A stretch of 64,000 nucleotides of DNA. Source: CAIYZT01 sp052387855 (GTDB lineage Bacteria > Pseudomonadota > Alphaproteobacteria > Rhodobacterales > Rhodobacteraceae). Both the position numbers and the translations under genes were made by a program. The notes under the pieces were generated by a model. It had not been told where the DNA came from and made no database searches. It saw nothing but the letters and a program-made list of their open reading frames with translations. The stretch lies in assembly GCA_052387855.1 (NCBI GenBank), contig JBQTIT010000015.1:11822-75821 (forward strand). The letters are read 5' to 3'. Positions 1 through 7,601 of the stretch are shown one piece after another; position 1 is the first letter of the stretch, and each line of letters begins with the position of its first letter.

Positions 1-2
1 GG

Positions 3-1478
3 GGCACGGCCGGCCTCATGCGCTCGGCCGGGCTCAAGGTGCGCGACGTGTCCGAGGTGACGGGCTTTCCAGAGATGATGGACGGCCGCGTCAAGACGCT
101 GCATCCGGCGATCCATGGCGGACTGCTGGCGCTGCGCGATGATGACGAGCATCTGGTGGCCATGGCCGCGCATGGGATCGAGCCGATCGATCTGGCCATC
201 GTCAACCTCTATCCCTTTGAACAGACCGTCGCGCTGGGCGCCGATGCCGCCACCTGCATCGAGAACATCGACATCGGCGGGCCGGCCATGATCCGCGCGG
301 CGGCCAAGAACCATGCCTTTGTCACCGTGCTGACCGATCCGGCGGATTATGGCGGGCTGATCGCCGAGATGGCGGCGCATGACGGCGCGACCAGTCTGGG
401 TTACCGGCAAAAGCTGGCGCAGGCGGCCTATGCGCGCACGGCCGCCTATGACGCGGCGGTGTCGAACTGGATGGCGGGCGCGGCAAGGGTTGCGGTGCCG
501 CGCCACCGCGCCTTTGCCGGCAAGCTGGCGCAAAGCCTGCGCTACGGCGAGAATCCGCACCAGTCGGCGGCCTTTTACGTCGACGGCTCGGGCCGCCCGG
601 GGGTGGCCACCGCCCAGCAGTGGCAGGGCAAGGAGCTGTCGTACAACAACATCAACGACACCGACGCGGCCTTTGAACTGGTGGCCGAATTCGATCCGGC
701 CGAGAGCGCGGCCGTGGCGATCATCAAGCACGCCAATCCCTGCGGCGTCGCGCTGGGGCAGAGCCTGGCCCAGGCCTATGCCCGCGCCTACGACTGCGAC
801 CGCACCTCGGCCTTTGGCGGGATCATCGCGCTGAACCGGGCGCTTGACGCGGAAACCGCCGAGGCGATCTCGGGCCTCTTCACCGAAGTGGTGATCGCGC
901 CGGGTGCCACCGAAGAGGCGCGGCGGATCTTTGCCCGCAAGAAGAACCTGCGGCTTCTGACGACATCGGCCCTGCCGGACCCCCGCGCAGGCGGGCTGGC
1001 CTTTCGGCAGGTCGCGGGCGGCTTTCTGGTGCAGGACCGCGACAACGGGGCGACCTGCCGCGCGGATCTGCGCGTGGTGACCCGCCGCGCGCCAACCGAA
1101 GCCGAGCTGGCGGATCTGATGTTCGCCTGGACGGTGGCCAAGCACGTCAAGTCCAACGCCATCGTCCACGTCAGGGACGGCGCGACGGTGGGCATCGGCG
1201 CGGGGCAGATGAGCCGGCTCGACAGCACCCGCATCGCGGCGCGCAAGGCCGAGGACATGGCCGCGATCCTGGGTCTGGCGCAAAGCCCGGCGGTCGGGTC
1301 GGTCGTGGCGTCGGATGCGTTCTTTCCCTTTGCCGACGGGCTGCTTGCCATCGCCGAGGCCGGGGCGCGGGCGGTGATCCAGCCGGGCGGTGCGATGCGC
1401 GACGACGAGGTGATCGCGGCGGCGGATGCGGCGGGCCTGGCGATGGTGTTTACCGGCAAGCGCCACTTCCGGCACTGA
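3..1478 (+). CDS. purH: Bifunctional AICAR formyltransferase / IMP cyclohydrolase PurH (5' end outside window)
   Basis: PurH carries out the last two steps of de novo IMP synthesis in the cytoplasm: formylation of AICAR with 10-formyl-THF, then ring closure. The reading frame is already open at base 3, and the first residues (GTAGLMRSAGL) align inside the N-terminal cyclohydrolase domain. The true start therefore lies before the window, with roughly 40 residues missing. Visible family signatures are FPEMMDGRVKTLHP, NLYPF and ENIDIGGP in the cyclohydrolase half, and KHANPCGVA, the formyltransferase active-site Lys/His motif, near base 730. The C-terminus ends in GKRHFRH, as is usual for the family. 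A hairpin follows the stop and lspA begins 73 bp later. The internal ATG at 18 is not a believable start. Confidence 0.97.
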   Translation, partial: GTAGLMRSAGLKVRDVSEVTGFPEMMDGRVKTLHPAIHGGLLALRDDDEHLVAMAAHGIEPIDLAIVNLYPFEQTVALGADAATCIENIDIGGPAMIRAAAKNHAFVTVLTDPADYGGLIAEMAAHDGATSLGYRQKLAQAAYARTAAYDAAVSNWMAGAARVAVPRHRAFAGKLAQSLRYGENPHQSAAFYVDGSGRPGVATAQQWQGKELSYNNINDTDAAFELVAEFDPAESAAVAIIKHANPCGVALGQSLAQAYARAYDCDRTSAFGGIIALNRALDAETAEAISGLFTEVVIAPGATEEARRIFARKKNLRLLTTSALPDPRAGGLAFRQVAGGFLVQDRDNGATCRADLRVVTRRAPTEAELADLMFAWTVAKHVKSNAIVHVRDGATVGIGAGQMSRLDSTRIAARKAEDMAAILGLAQSPAVGSVVASDAFFPFADGLLAIAEAGARAVIQPGGAMRDDEVIAAADAAGLAMVFTGKRHFRH

Positions 1479-1488
1479 GGCGGCGGCG

Positions 1489-1511
1489 TTGGGGGGTTTT
1501 GCACCCCCCAA
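1489..1511 (+). terminator. G/C hairpin after purH
   Basis: TTGGGGGG at 1489-1496 pairs perfectly with CCCCCCAA at 1504-1511 around the loop TTTTGCA, and another run of C follows. It sits 10 bases after the purH stop. No T-run follows, so it may be an attenuating or processing structure rather than a strong intrinsic terminator. It continues into the purine-rich leader of lspA. Confidence 0.45.
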
Positions 1512-1551
1512 ACCCCCCGCAGGATATATGGACGAAGAAGAAGGAGGGGGC

Positions 1552-2022
1552 ATGCGCAGGGTGGCGGTCTGGGCGGGGGCGGTGTTTGCCCTTGATCAAC
1601 TGACGAAATGGCTGGTCCTGTCCCGTCTGAGGCTGGACGAGATCGGCTCTTACGATGTCTTTCCGCCCTATCTGGTGTTCCGGATGGCCTGGAATCGCGG
1701 GGTGAACTTTGGCCTTTTCCCCGGCGAGAGCGATCTGGCGCGCTGGGCGCTGATCCTGGTGGCGCTGGCAATCTCGGTCTGGGTGGTGGTCTGGGTGCGG
1801 CGCGAGGGCGGGCGCGGCGCCGAGATTGCGGCGGGGCTGCTGGTCGGCGGCGCGATGGGCAATGTCCTGGACCGCATCCTGCACGGCGCGGTGGCCGATT
1901 TTCTGAACATGTCCTGCTGCGGCATCCGCAATCCCTACAGTTTCAACCTTGCGGATGTGGCGATTTTCCTGGGGGCGGTGGGCCTGGTCCTGCTGACCGG
2001 CCGGCGCGCAAAGACCGCGTGA
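1552..2022 (+). CDS. lspA: Lipoprotein signal peptidase (signal peptidase II)
   Basis: LspA is the inner-membrane aspartyl protease that removes the signal peptide from diacylglyceryl-modified prolipoproteins. The 156-residue product has four hydrophobic segments and both catalytic-Asp motifs: GNVLDRILHGAVADF around residues 104-118 and FNLADVAIFLG near 133. NRGVNFGLF is the family's conserved Asn-Arg-Gly segment. I chose the ATG at 1552 because a very strong ribosome-binding site (AAGAAGGAGGGGG) ends one base upstream, and the earlier in-frame start lies inside purH. A DUF3035 lipoprotein, one of its likely clients, follows immediately. Confidence 0.96.
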   Translation: MRRVAVWAGAVFALDQLTKWLVLSRLRLDEIGSYDVFPPYLVFRMAWNRGVNFGLFPGESDLARWALILVALAISVWVVVWVRREGGRGAEIAAGLLVGGAMGNVLDRILHGAVADFLNMSCCGIRNPYSFNLADVAIFLGAVGLVLLTGRRAKTA

Positions 2023-2086
2023 CGTCGGTCGGGGCATGGGCTAAAACGGTTCCAGGTGGCGCCCGGGCGGGCGGGCGGAGGGGTTG

Positions 2087-2614
2087 ATGGCGGGTGCGCG
2101 GACGATGGCTTGGGCAGTGTTGGCGCTTGCGCTGGCCGGCTGCGCCGCGCCCGAAGACCCCGAGTTGATGAACCTGCGCGCGACCACCTCGGGGCCGGAC
2201 GAGTTCGGCATCCTGCCGCCAAAGGCCTTGGAAATGCCCAAGGACGTGACCTTTCTGCCAGAGCCGACCCCGGGCGGGTCCAACCTGACCGACCCGAACC
2301 CGCGCGCCGAGGCGATCGTCGCGCTGGGTGGAAAGGCGCGGGTTCTGGACGGCGCCGTGCCCTCGGCCGACGCGGCGCTGGTCCGCTATGCCTCGCGCTA
2401 CAGGGTCCTGACGGAGGTCCGCGCTGTCCTGGCCGCCGAGGATCTGGCCTGGCGGCAGGCCAACCGGGGCCGGGTGCTGGAGCGGCTCTTCAACGTCAAT
2501 GTCTATTTCGACGCCTATGAGGACATGTCGCTGGACCAGCACCTTGAGCTGGCCAAGTGGCGGCAGGCCGGCGTGCGCACGCCCTCGGCGCCGCCGCGCC
2601 AGGCGGGCGAATAG
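2087..2614 (+). CDS. DUF3035 lipoprotein (BamF-like)
   Basis: The product is a 175-residue predicted lipoprotein. A short hydrophobic signal ends in the lipobox LAGC near residue 20, followed by a mature region with the motif GPDEFGILPPKALEMP, characteristic of DUF3035. From memory, this family has been described as the alphaproteobacterial BamF subunit of the outer-membrane beta-barrel assembly machine; I treat that role as probable, not shown. The ATG at 2087 has GGAG six bases upstream; the TTG immediately before it is a less likely start. The gene sits directly after lspA. The pair of M16 peptidase genes that I recall following it in some related genomes is absent, and mutL comes next. 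Confidence 0.85.
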   Translation: MAGARTMAWAVLALALAGCAAPEDPELMNLRATTSGPDEFGILPPKALEMPKDVTFLPEPTPGGSNLTDPNPRAEAIVALGGKARVLDGAVPSADAALVRYASRYRVLTEVRAVLAAEDLAWRQANRGRVLERLFNVNVYFDAYEDMSLDQHLELAKWRQAGVRTPSAPPRQAGE

Positions 2615-2675
2615 GCGCGCGGCGGGGCCGGATTCCCGTTGGCCGAATCTGCGGCGTGCTGCTAGAATTGGTGGC

Positions 2676-4508
2676 ATGACACTCTATGAGCCCAAGATAT
2701 CGGGGGCGGGCGGCAGGCCCGTGATCCGCGCGTTGGACGAGGCGGCGATCAACCGGATCGCGGCCGGCGAGGTGGTGGAACGGCCCGCCAGCGCGGTCAA
2801 GGAACTGGTCGAGAACGCGCTTGACGCCGGGGCGCGGCGGATCGTGGTTGATTACGCGGCCGGCGGCAAGGTGCTGATCCGGGTCACGGACGACGGCTGC
2901 GGCATGGCGCCGGACGATCTGCCGCTTGCCGTGGCGCGGCATGCGACGTCAAAGATCGACGGCAGCGATCTGTTGGACATCCGGTCCTTTGGCTTTCGCG
3001 GCGAGGCGCTGGCCTCGCTTGGTGCGGTGGGGCGGCTTACGCTGACCAGCCGGGCGCCGGGGCACGACGCCGCCGCGATCACGGTTTCGGGCGGGCGCGA
3101 GGGGCCGGTGCGCCCGGCGGCGCTGTCGCGCGGGACGGTGGTCGAGCTGTGCGATCTGTTCTTTGCGACGCCTGCGCGGCTGAAGTTCCTGCGCACCGAC
3201 CGCGCCGAGGCGCAGGCCATTGCCGAGGTCATTCGGCGTCTGGCCATGGCCGAGCCGCAGGTCGGCTTTGTGCTGAACGAGGTTGCCGAAGGTGCGGCGC
3301 CACGCGTGATCCTGCGCGCCGATCCGCAGGCGGGCGATTTCCTGGAGGCGCTGAAAGGGCGGCTGACCGGCCTTTTGGGGGCGGAATTTACCGCCAATGC
3401 CCTGCCCATCGATGCCGAGCGGGACGGTCTGCACCTGCAGGGCTATGCCGCCTTGCCGACCTATTCGCGCGGCTCTTCGGTGCAGCAGGTGCTGATGGTC
3501 AACGGCCGCCCGGTGACGGACCGCATGCTGTTGGGGGCGCTTCGGGCCGCCTATTTCGATCTTCTGGGCCGCGACCGGCATCCGGCGGCCGTGCTCAACC
3601 TGCTGGTCGATCCAGAACGGGTTGATGTCAACGTCCACCCGGCAAAGTCGGAGGTGCGTTTTCGCGAGCCCGAGGCGGCGCGGGCGCTGATCGTCTCGGG
3701 TCTGCGCTCGGCGCTGGTGCTGGGGGCGCGGCGGACGTCGAGTACGGTGGGTGATGCCACGCTTGGCGCCATGCGGCCGGGCGGGGCGGGGCGGGTCTAT
3801 CAGATGGACCGCCCCTCGGCCGCCAGCCTGTCGCGCGCCTATGCCTTTCAGGCGCCGCTGGGATTTGCCGAGGCGCCCGCCGCGCGGGGATATGACGCGC
3901 CAGAGCCGCCCCGGGCCGAGACGCAAGACCACCCGCTGGGGGCGGCGCGCGGGCAGGTGCACGAGACCTATATCATCGCGCAGACCGCGACCGGCATGGT
4001 GATCGTCGACCAGCACGCCGCGCATGAGCGGCTGGTTTACGAGCGGCTGAAGCGACAGATGGCCGACAGCGGCATCCGGACCCAGGCGCTGCTGATCCCT
4101 GAAATCCTTGACCTGTCCCCGCCCGAGGCCGCGCTGATCCTGGCGCAGGCGCAGGCGCTGGCCGGGCTTGGGCTGGTGATCGAGCCCTTTGGCGGCTCTG
4201 CGGTGGCGGTGCGCGAGATGCCGGCGGAGCTGGGTCAGGCCTCGGCCGCCGCGCTTTTGCGCGACGTGCTGGACGAGCTTTCCGATCTGGGTGGCAGCCG
4301 GCTGGTCGAGGCGCGGCTGCATGCGATCCTCAGCCGGATGGCCTGTCACGGCTCGGTGCGGGCCGGGCGGCAGATGCGGGCCGAAGAGATGAACGCGCTC
4401 TTGCGCGAGATGGAGGCGACGCCGAACTCGGGCCAGTGCAACCACGGAAGGCCGACCTATGTGGAGTTGAAGCTGAGCGACATCGAAAGGCTGTTCGGGC
4501 GCACATGA
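2676..4508 (+). CDS. mutL: DNA mismatch repair protein MutL
   Basis: MutL is the GHKL ATPase that links MutS mismatch recognition to strand incision. The 610-residue product shows the Bergerat ATP-binding motifs in order: the E-N box VKELVENALDAG, DDGCGM and FGFRGEALAS. The C-terminal domain contains DQHAAHERLVYE, which fits the DQHA-x2-E-x4-E metal-binding endonuclease motif. It also carries ACHGSVRAGR and CNHGRP, so this is an incising MutL of the type found in bacteria without MutH. The ATG at 2676 begins MTLYEP; a longer upstream frame overlaps the previous gene and was rejected. The stop overlaps the rmuC start (ATGA at 4505-4508). Confidence 0.96.
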   Translation: MTLYEPKISGAGGRPVIRALDEAAINRIAAGEVVERPASAVKELVENALDAGARRIVVDYAAGGKVLIRVTDDGCGMAPDDLPLAVARHATSKIDGSDLLDIRSFGFRGEALASLGAVGRLTLTSRAPGHDAAAITVSGGREGPVRPAALSRGTVVELCDLFFATPARLKFLRTDRAEAQAIAEVIRRLAMAEPQVGFVLNEVAEGAAPRVILRADPQAGDFLEALKGRLTGLLGAEFTANALPIDAERDGLHLQGYAALPTYSRGSSVQQVLMVNGRPVTDRMLLGALRAAYFDLLGRDRHPAAVLNLLVDPERVDVNVHPAKSEVRFREPEAARALIVSGLRSALVLGARRTSSTVGDATLGAMRPGGAGRVYQMDRPSAASLSRAYAFQAPLGFAEAPAARGYDAPEPPRAETQDHPLGAARGQVHETYIIAQTATGMVIVDQHAAHERLVYERLKRQMADSGIRTQALLIPEILDLSPPEAALILAQAQALAGLGLVIEPFGGSAVAVREMPAELGQASAAALLRDVLDELSDLGGSRLVEARLHAILSRMACHGSVRAGRQMRAEEMNALLREMEATPNSGQCNHGRPTYVELKLSDIERLFGRT

Positions 4509-5665
4509 TCACCCTTTTCGGCACAACCTATGCCTGGAACGCGCCCGAGGTGCTGCTGGTCGGCGGCGGGCTGGCGGTTGTGGTCCTGTTCCTGGTGCTG
4601 ATCCTGCGCGCCACGGCGCGCGCCTCGCGGTCGGCCGAGCCGCTTCTGCGCGAGATGGGCTGGCTTGCGCAGCGGGTTCAGGGCCTGTCGGACGGGCAGG
4701 AGCGGCTGGCGGGCGGTCTGCACCATGTCGGCGAGAACCAGGCGACGAGCCAGAGCGCGATGCTGCGGGTGATGGAGCAGCGCCTGGCCGAGGTGGCGCA
4801 GTCGATGGGCGAAAGCCTGCACGGGACGGCAACGCGCACGGCGCGGTCGCTGGGCGAACTGCAGACGCGGCTGGAAACCATCGACAAGGCGCAGGCCAAT
4901 ATCGAAAAGCTGTCGGGCAATGTGCTGAGCCTTCAGGACATCCTGACGAACAAGCAGACGCGCGGCGCCTTTGGCGAGATCCAGCTTAACGACATCGTGC
5001 AAAAGGCCTTGCCCAGCGATGCCTACCAGATGCAGGCGCCGCTGTCGAACGGGCGGCGGGCGGATTGTCTGGTGCATCTGCCCAACCCGCCCGGCCCCAT
5101 CGTGATCGACGCGAAATTCCCGCTGGAGGCCTATGAGGCGATCCGCCGCGCCGATACGCCGCGTGCCGTGCAGGAGGCCGCGCAGGCGATGCGCACGGCG
5201 GTCCGGGCCCATATCCGCGCCATCGCCGAGCGCTACATCATCGAGGGCGAGACGGCCGACGGCGCGCTGATGTTCCTGCCGTCAGAGGCGGTCTATGCCG
5301 AATTGCACGCCAATTTCCCCGAAATCGTGCGCGAGGGTTTTGCCGCAAGGGTCTGGATCGTCTCGCCAACCACCTGCATGGCCACGCTCAACACCATGCG
5401 CGCCGTGCTGAAAGACGCGCGGATGCGCGAGCAGGCCGGTGCGATCCGCAAGGAACTGGGCGAGCTTTACAAGGATGTGGAGCGGCTGTCAGAGCGGGTC
5501 GGCAACCTTGACCGCCATTTCGGCCAAGCGGCCAAGGACATCGAAGAGATCAAGATCTCCTCGGACAAGGCGGGCAAGCGGGCGCGGCGGCTGGACAACT
5601 TCGATTTTGAAGAGCTGTCGCGGCCAGACCCCGCACCGCTGCCGGTCACGCCGGTCGCCGAATGA
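4505..5665 (+). CDS. rmuC: DNA recombination protein RmuC
   Basis: RmuC is a membrane-anchored protein with a nuclease-like fold that limits recombination at inverted repeats. The 386-residue product begins with one transmembrane helix (about residues 14-38). A coiled-coil region rich in Gln/Glu/Arg runs to about 150, followed by the RmuC domain with LTNKQTRGAFGEIQL, VIDAKFPLEAY and FLPSEAVYAEL, where Asp and Lys of IDAKFP are the likely nuclease residues. The start overlaps mutL in an ATGA, suggesting translational coupling and one DNA-maintenance operon. Its own stop overlaps the next gene in the same way. Confidence 0.94.
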   Translation: MITLFGTTYAWNAPEVLLVGGGLAVVVLFLVLILRATARASRSAEPLLREMGWLAQRVQGLSDGQERLAGGLHHVGENQATSQSAMLRVMEQRLAEVAQSMGESLHGTATRTARSLGELQTRLETIDKAQANIEKLSGNVLSLQDILTNKQTRGAFGEIQLNDIVQKALPSDAYQMQAPLSNGRRADCLVHLPNPPGPIVIDAKFPLEAYEAIRRADTPRAVQEAAQAMRTAVRAHIRAIAERYIIEGETADGALMFLPSEAVYAELHANFPEIVREGFAARVWIVSPTTCMATLNTMRAVLKDARMREQAGAIRKELGELYKDVERLSERVGNLDRHFGQAAKDIEEIKISSDKAGKRARRLDNFDFEELSRPDPAPLPVTPVAE

Positions 5666-6168
5666 AACGCTGGCTGGGTGCGTCGGATTTCCGGGCGATG
5701 CCCTGGGCCAATGGCAAGGGCATGACGCAGGAACTGGCGCGGGCGGACGATGCCGGCGGGCGGATGCTGTGGCGCCTGTCGCGGGCCAGGGTGGTCGAGG
5801 AGGGCCCGTTCTCGCTGTTCCCGGGGGTCGAGCGTAACCTGACCGTGCTGACCGGCCCGGGTTTTGATCTGGTGGGCGAGGGGCTGCTTCTGGCGGCGCG
5901 GCCGCTGGTGCCGGTGGCCTTTGCCGGCGATGTGCCGGTGCGGGCGGTGTCGGTCGGCGCGCCGTCGGATGACTTCAACGTCATGACCGCGCGTGCCCTG
6001 CCGCGCCCCGTGGTGCGGGTGCTGACGGCGGCCACGCGGCTTGGCCCGGGCGGGCTCTTGGCGTTGTACTTTCCCGATAGCGACAGGCTGCTCTTGACCG
6101 ACGAGGGGTTCGACTTTGCCGGTGACGGGCCGGCGATCGAGGTTCGCATCGCCTTGCCCGGGGCTTGA
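5662..6168 (+). CDS. HutD/Ves family cupin-like protein
   Basis: The 168-residue product belongs to the HutD/Ves family, small double beta-barrel proteins linked elsewhere to histidine utilisation or cold response. Their biochemistry is not settled. The typical opening MPWANGKGMTQELA and WRLSRARV, FSLFPGVERNLTVL and DDFNVMTAR signatures are all present. The ATG overlaps the rmuC stop as ATGA, so it is probably the last gene of the mutL-rmuC transcription unit. No histidine-utilisation gene is nearby, which argues against a dedicated Hut role here. The end converges on chrR 12 bases away. Confidence 0.88.
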   Translation: MKRWLGASDFRAMPWANGKGMTQELARADDAGGRMLWRLSRARVVEEGPFSLFPGVERNLTVLTGPGFDLVGEGLLLAARPLVPVAFAGDVPVRAVSVGAPSDDFNVMTARALPRPVVRVLTAATRLGPGGLLALYFPDSDRLLLTDEGFDFAGDGPAIEVRIALPGA

Positions 6169-6180
6169 GCCGCTGCCGGC

Positions 6181-6819
6181 TCAGATCCGGAAGATCGGTT
6201 GCAGCAGGCGCGGCACCACGGCGCGAAAGCGCAGCGGCGCGTCGGAGGCGGCCAGGCAGATGCAGTCGGCGCCCGCCTCGGCGATGGGCGTGTGATTGAC
6301 CGCCGCGCTGGCGGTTTCGACATCGCCCGGGCCAAAGCGGTCGTCCTCGTCGCGAAAGGCGCCTTGCAGCACCAGCGTCAGCTCAAGCCCGCGATGGCCG
6401 TGGTCGGGAACCGCCTTGCCGGCGGGAATGTACAAGAGACGGGCCGAGGCCGCGCGCGAGGTCGGCAGGATCGCCTGCCGCACGCCGCCGCCCAGCGTCC
6501 TCCACTTGACGGCCGAAATGTCACCGCCGACATAGGCGGCCAGCGGGCCGGGCAGGATGCCGCGCCGCACCGGGGCGGACGGCGCAGGCGGGGCGAGCGC
6601 GTCGAGCCGGCCCAGCACCGCCTCCAGCGCGCCGGCCGACATCGGGGTGGCCTGATCCTCGATCACGGCACCGCCAACGACCTCGTAGGCGGCGAGTTCG
6701 GCGCGGCAGGCATCGCAAAGCGAAACGTGCGTCGCCACGACCAGGCTGAAGGCCTCGGGCAGGGTACCTGCCGCATAGCCCATCAGAAGGGCGCCCGAGA
6801 TATGATGCTTGATGGTCAT
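6181..6819 (-). CDS. chrR: Zinc-dependent anti-sigma factor ChrR
   Basis: ChrR holds the sigma factor RpoE inactive until singlet oxygen or related stress triggers its turnover. The 212-residue product is very close to the well-studied Rhodobacter sphaeroides ChrR. The N-terminal anti-sigma domain keeps the zinc ligands His6, His31, Cys35 and Cys38 (HVSLCDAC). The C-terminal cupin domain keeps the second metal site (His140, His142, Glu146 in DHGHRGLE, and a later His in NHTPIAE). I chose the ATG at 6819 (MTIKHH) rather than an ATG three codons earlier: it matches the family start and has GAGG at a workable distance. It lies 13 bp downstream of rpoE on the same strand, the conserved rpoE-chrR arrangement. 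Confidence 0.96.
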   Translation of the reverse strand: MTIKHHISGALLMGYAAGTLPEAFSLVVATHVSLCDACRAELAAYEVVGGAVIEDQATPMSAGALEAVLGRLDALAPPAPSAPVRRGILPGPLAAYVGGDISAVKWRTLGGGVRQAILPTSRAASARLLYIPAGKAVPDHGHRGLELTLVLQGAFRDEDDRFGPGDVETASAAVNHTPIAEAGADCICLAASDAPLRFRAVVPRLLQPIFRI

Positions 6820-6832
6820 CGCTTGCATTGCC

Positions 6833-7360
6833 TCAGCTCATCTTGTTGCGCAGCCGGTCCAGCGCCAGTCGCAACCGGGATTTGACGGTGCCCAGCGGCA
6901 GGCCGGTCTCGATGGCCAGCTCGCTGTGTGACAGATCGCCGAAATAGGCGCGCTGGACCAGGGCGCGCTGGTTTTCGGGCAGTTCGGCCAGAGCGGTCTG
7001 CAGGCGCCGGGTCTCTTCGGCGGCGGCATAGACATCGGCCTGATCAGGTTCGTCCTCTTGGGTCCAGGCCAGCTCTTCGGGTTCGGGGCGCCGGTCCTTG
7101 CGCGCCACGTCGATCCGACGGTTGCGGGCGATGGTAAAGATCCAGGTCGAGACCGAGGCGCGGGCGGGGTCAAAGAGATGCGCCTTTTGCCACAGCGTCG
7201 TCATCACGTCCTGGGCGCATTCCTCGGCCGTGGCGGCATCGGAACCGGCTTTCATCAGGAACCCCTTCACGCGGGGCGCGTAATGCCGAAAGAGCGCCGC
7301 AAAGGCTGCCTTGTCCCTGTGGTCGCGCACGGCGATCATCAGGCCCGACCAATCGCTCAT
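6833..7360 (-). CDS. rpoE: ECF RNA polymerase sigma factor RpoE (singlet-oxygen response)
   Basis: This extracytoplasmic-function sigma factor (group paired with ChrR) directs transcription in response to singlet oxygen. From the ATG at 7360 it is 175 residues. Region 2 holds EECAQDVMTTLWQKAHLFDP and WIFTIARNRRID; region 4 ends in GLPLGTVKSRLRLALDRLR, the -35-binding helix. An alternative in-frame ATG at 7474 would give a longer, nearly leaderless message, because it falls right at the predicted transcription start of the motif at 7482-7508. I prefer the shorter start by length and by homology of MSDWSGLM to the family N-terminus. It is very likely autoregulated and drives the divergent operon from 7602. 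Confidence 0.95.
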   Translation of the reverse strand: MSDWSGLMIAVRDHRDKAAFAALFRHYAPRVKGFLMKAGSDAATAEECAQDVMTTLWQKAHLFDPARASVSTWIFTIARNRRIDVARKDRRPEPEELAWTQEDEPDQADVYAAAEETRRLQTALAELPENQRALVQRAYFGDLSHSELAIETGLPLGTVKSRLRLALDRLRNKMS

Positions 7361-7481
7361 CTCCGAAGGCACCGCATTCCCCGCAAGCACAGCGCATCCT
7401 GCGCCGACGGCAGCATAGCGCCCGGCGGCGGATGAGGAAGCGACAATCTGAGGGTCAAGCGATGCTGCGATCATGACGGGT

Positions 7482-7508
7482 ATACGAGGCCCAGTCCGGA
7501 TCGGATCA
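7482..7508 (-). promoter_or_regulatory. Predicted RpoE-type promoter for rpoE-chrR
   Basis: Read on the minus strand this is TGATCC, 16 bases, then CGTAT. TGATCC is the -35 element known for R. sphaeroides RpoE targets. The same hexamer, spacing and -10 core occur in the divergent promoter at 7543-7569. It would make rpoE self-activating. Confidence 0.7.
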
Positions 7509-7542
7509 CCGGGCACGATACGAAATCGCATGGGGTGGTTTG

Positions 7543-7569
7543 TGATCCGCCGGCAGGGGCGGCGCGTAT
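7543..7569 (+). promoter_or_regulatory. Predicted RpoE-type promoter for the divergent stress operon
   Basis: TGATCC at 7543-7548, a 16-base spacer and CGTAT at 7565-7569 lie 33 bases before the start of the flavoprotein gene at 7602. The match in sequence and spacing to the motif facing rpoE suggests that both are read by the same sigma factor. Confidence 0.7.
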
Positions 7570-7601
7570 CAGTCACACAACCAGACAGGGAACGCCCGCA
7601 C

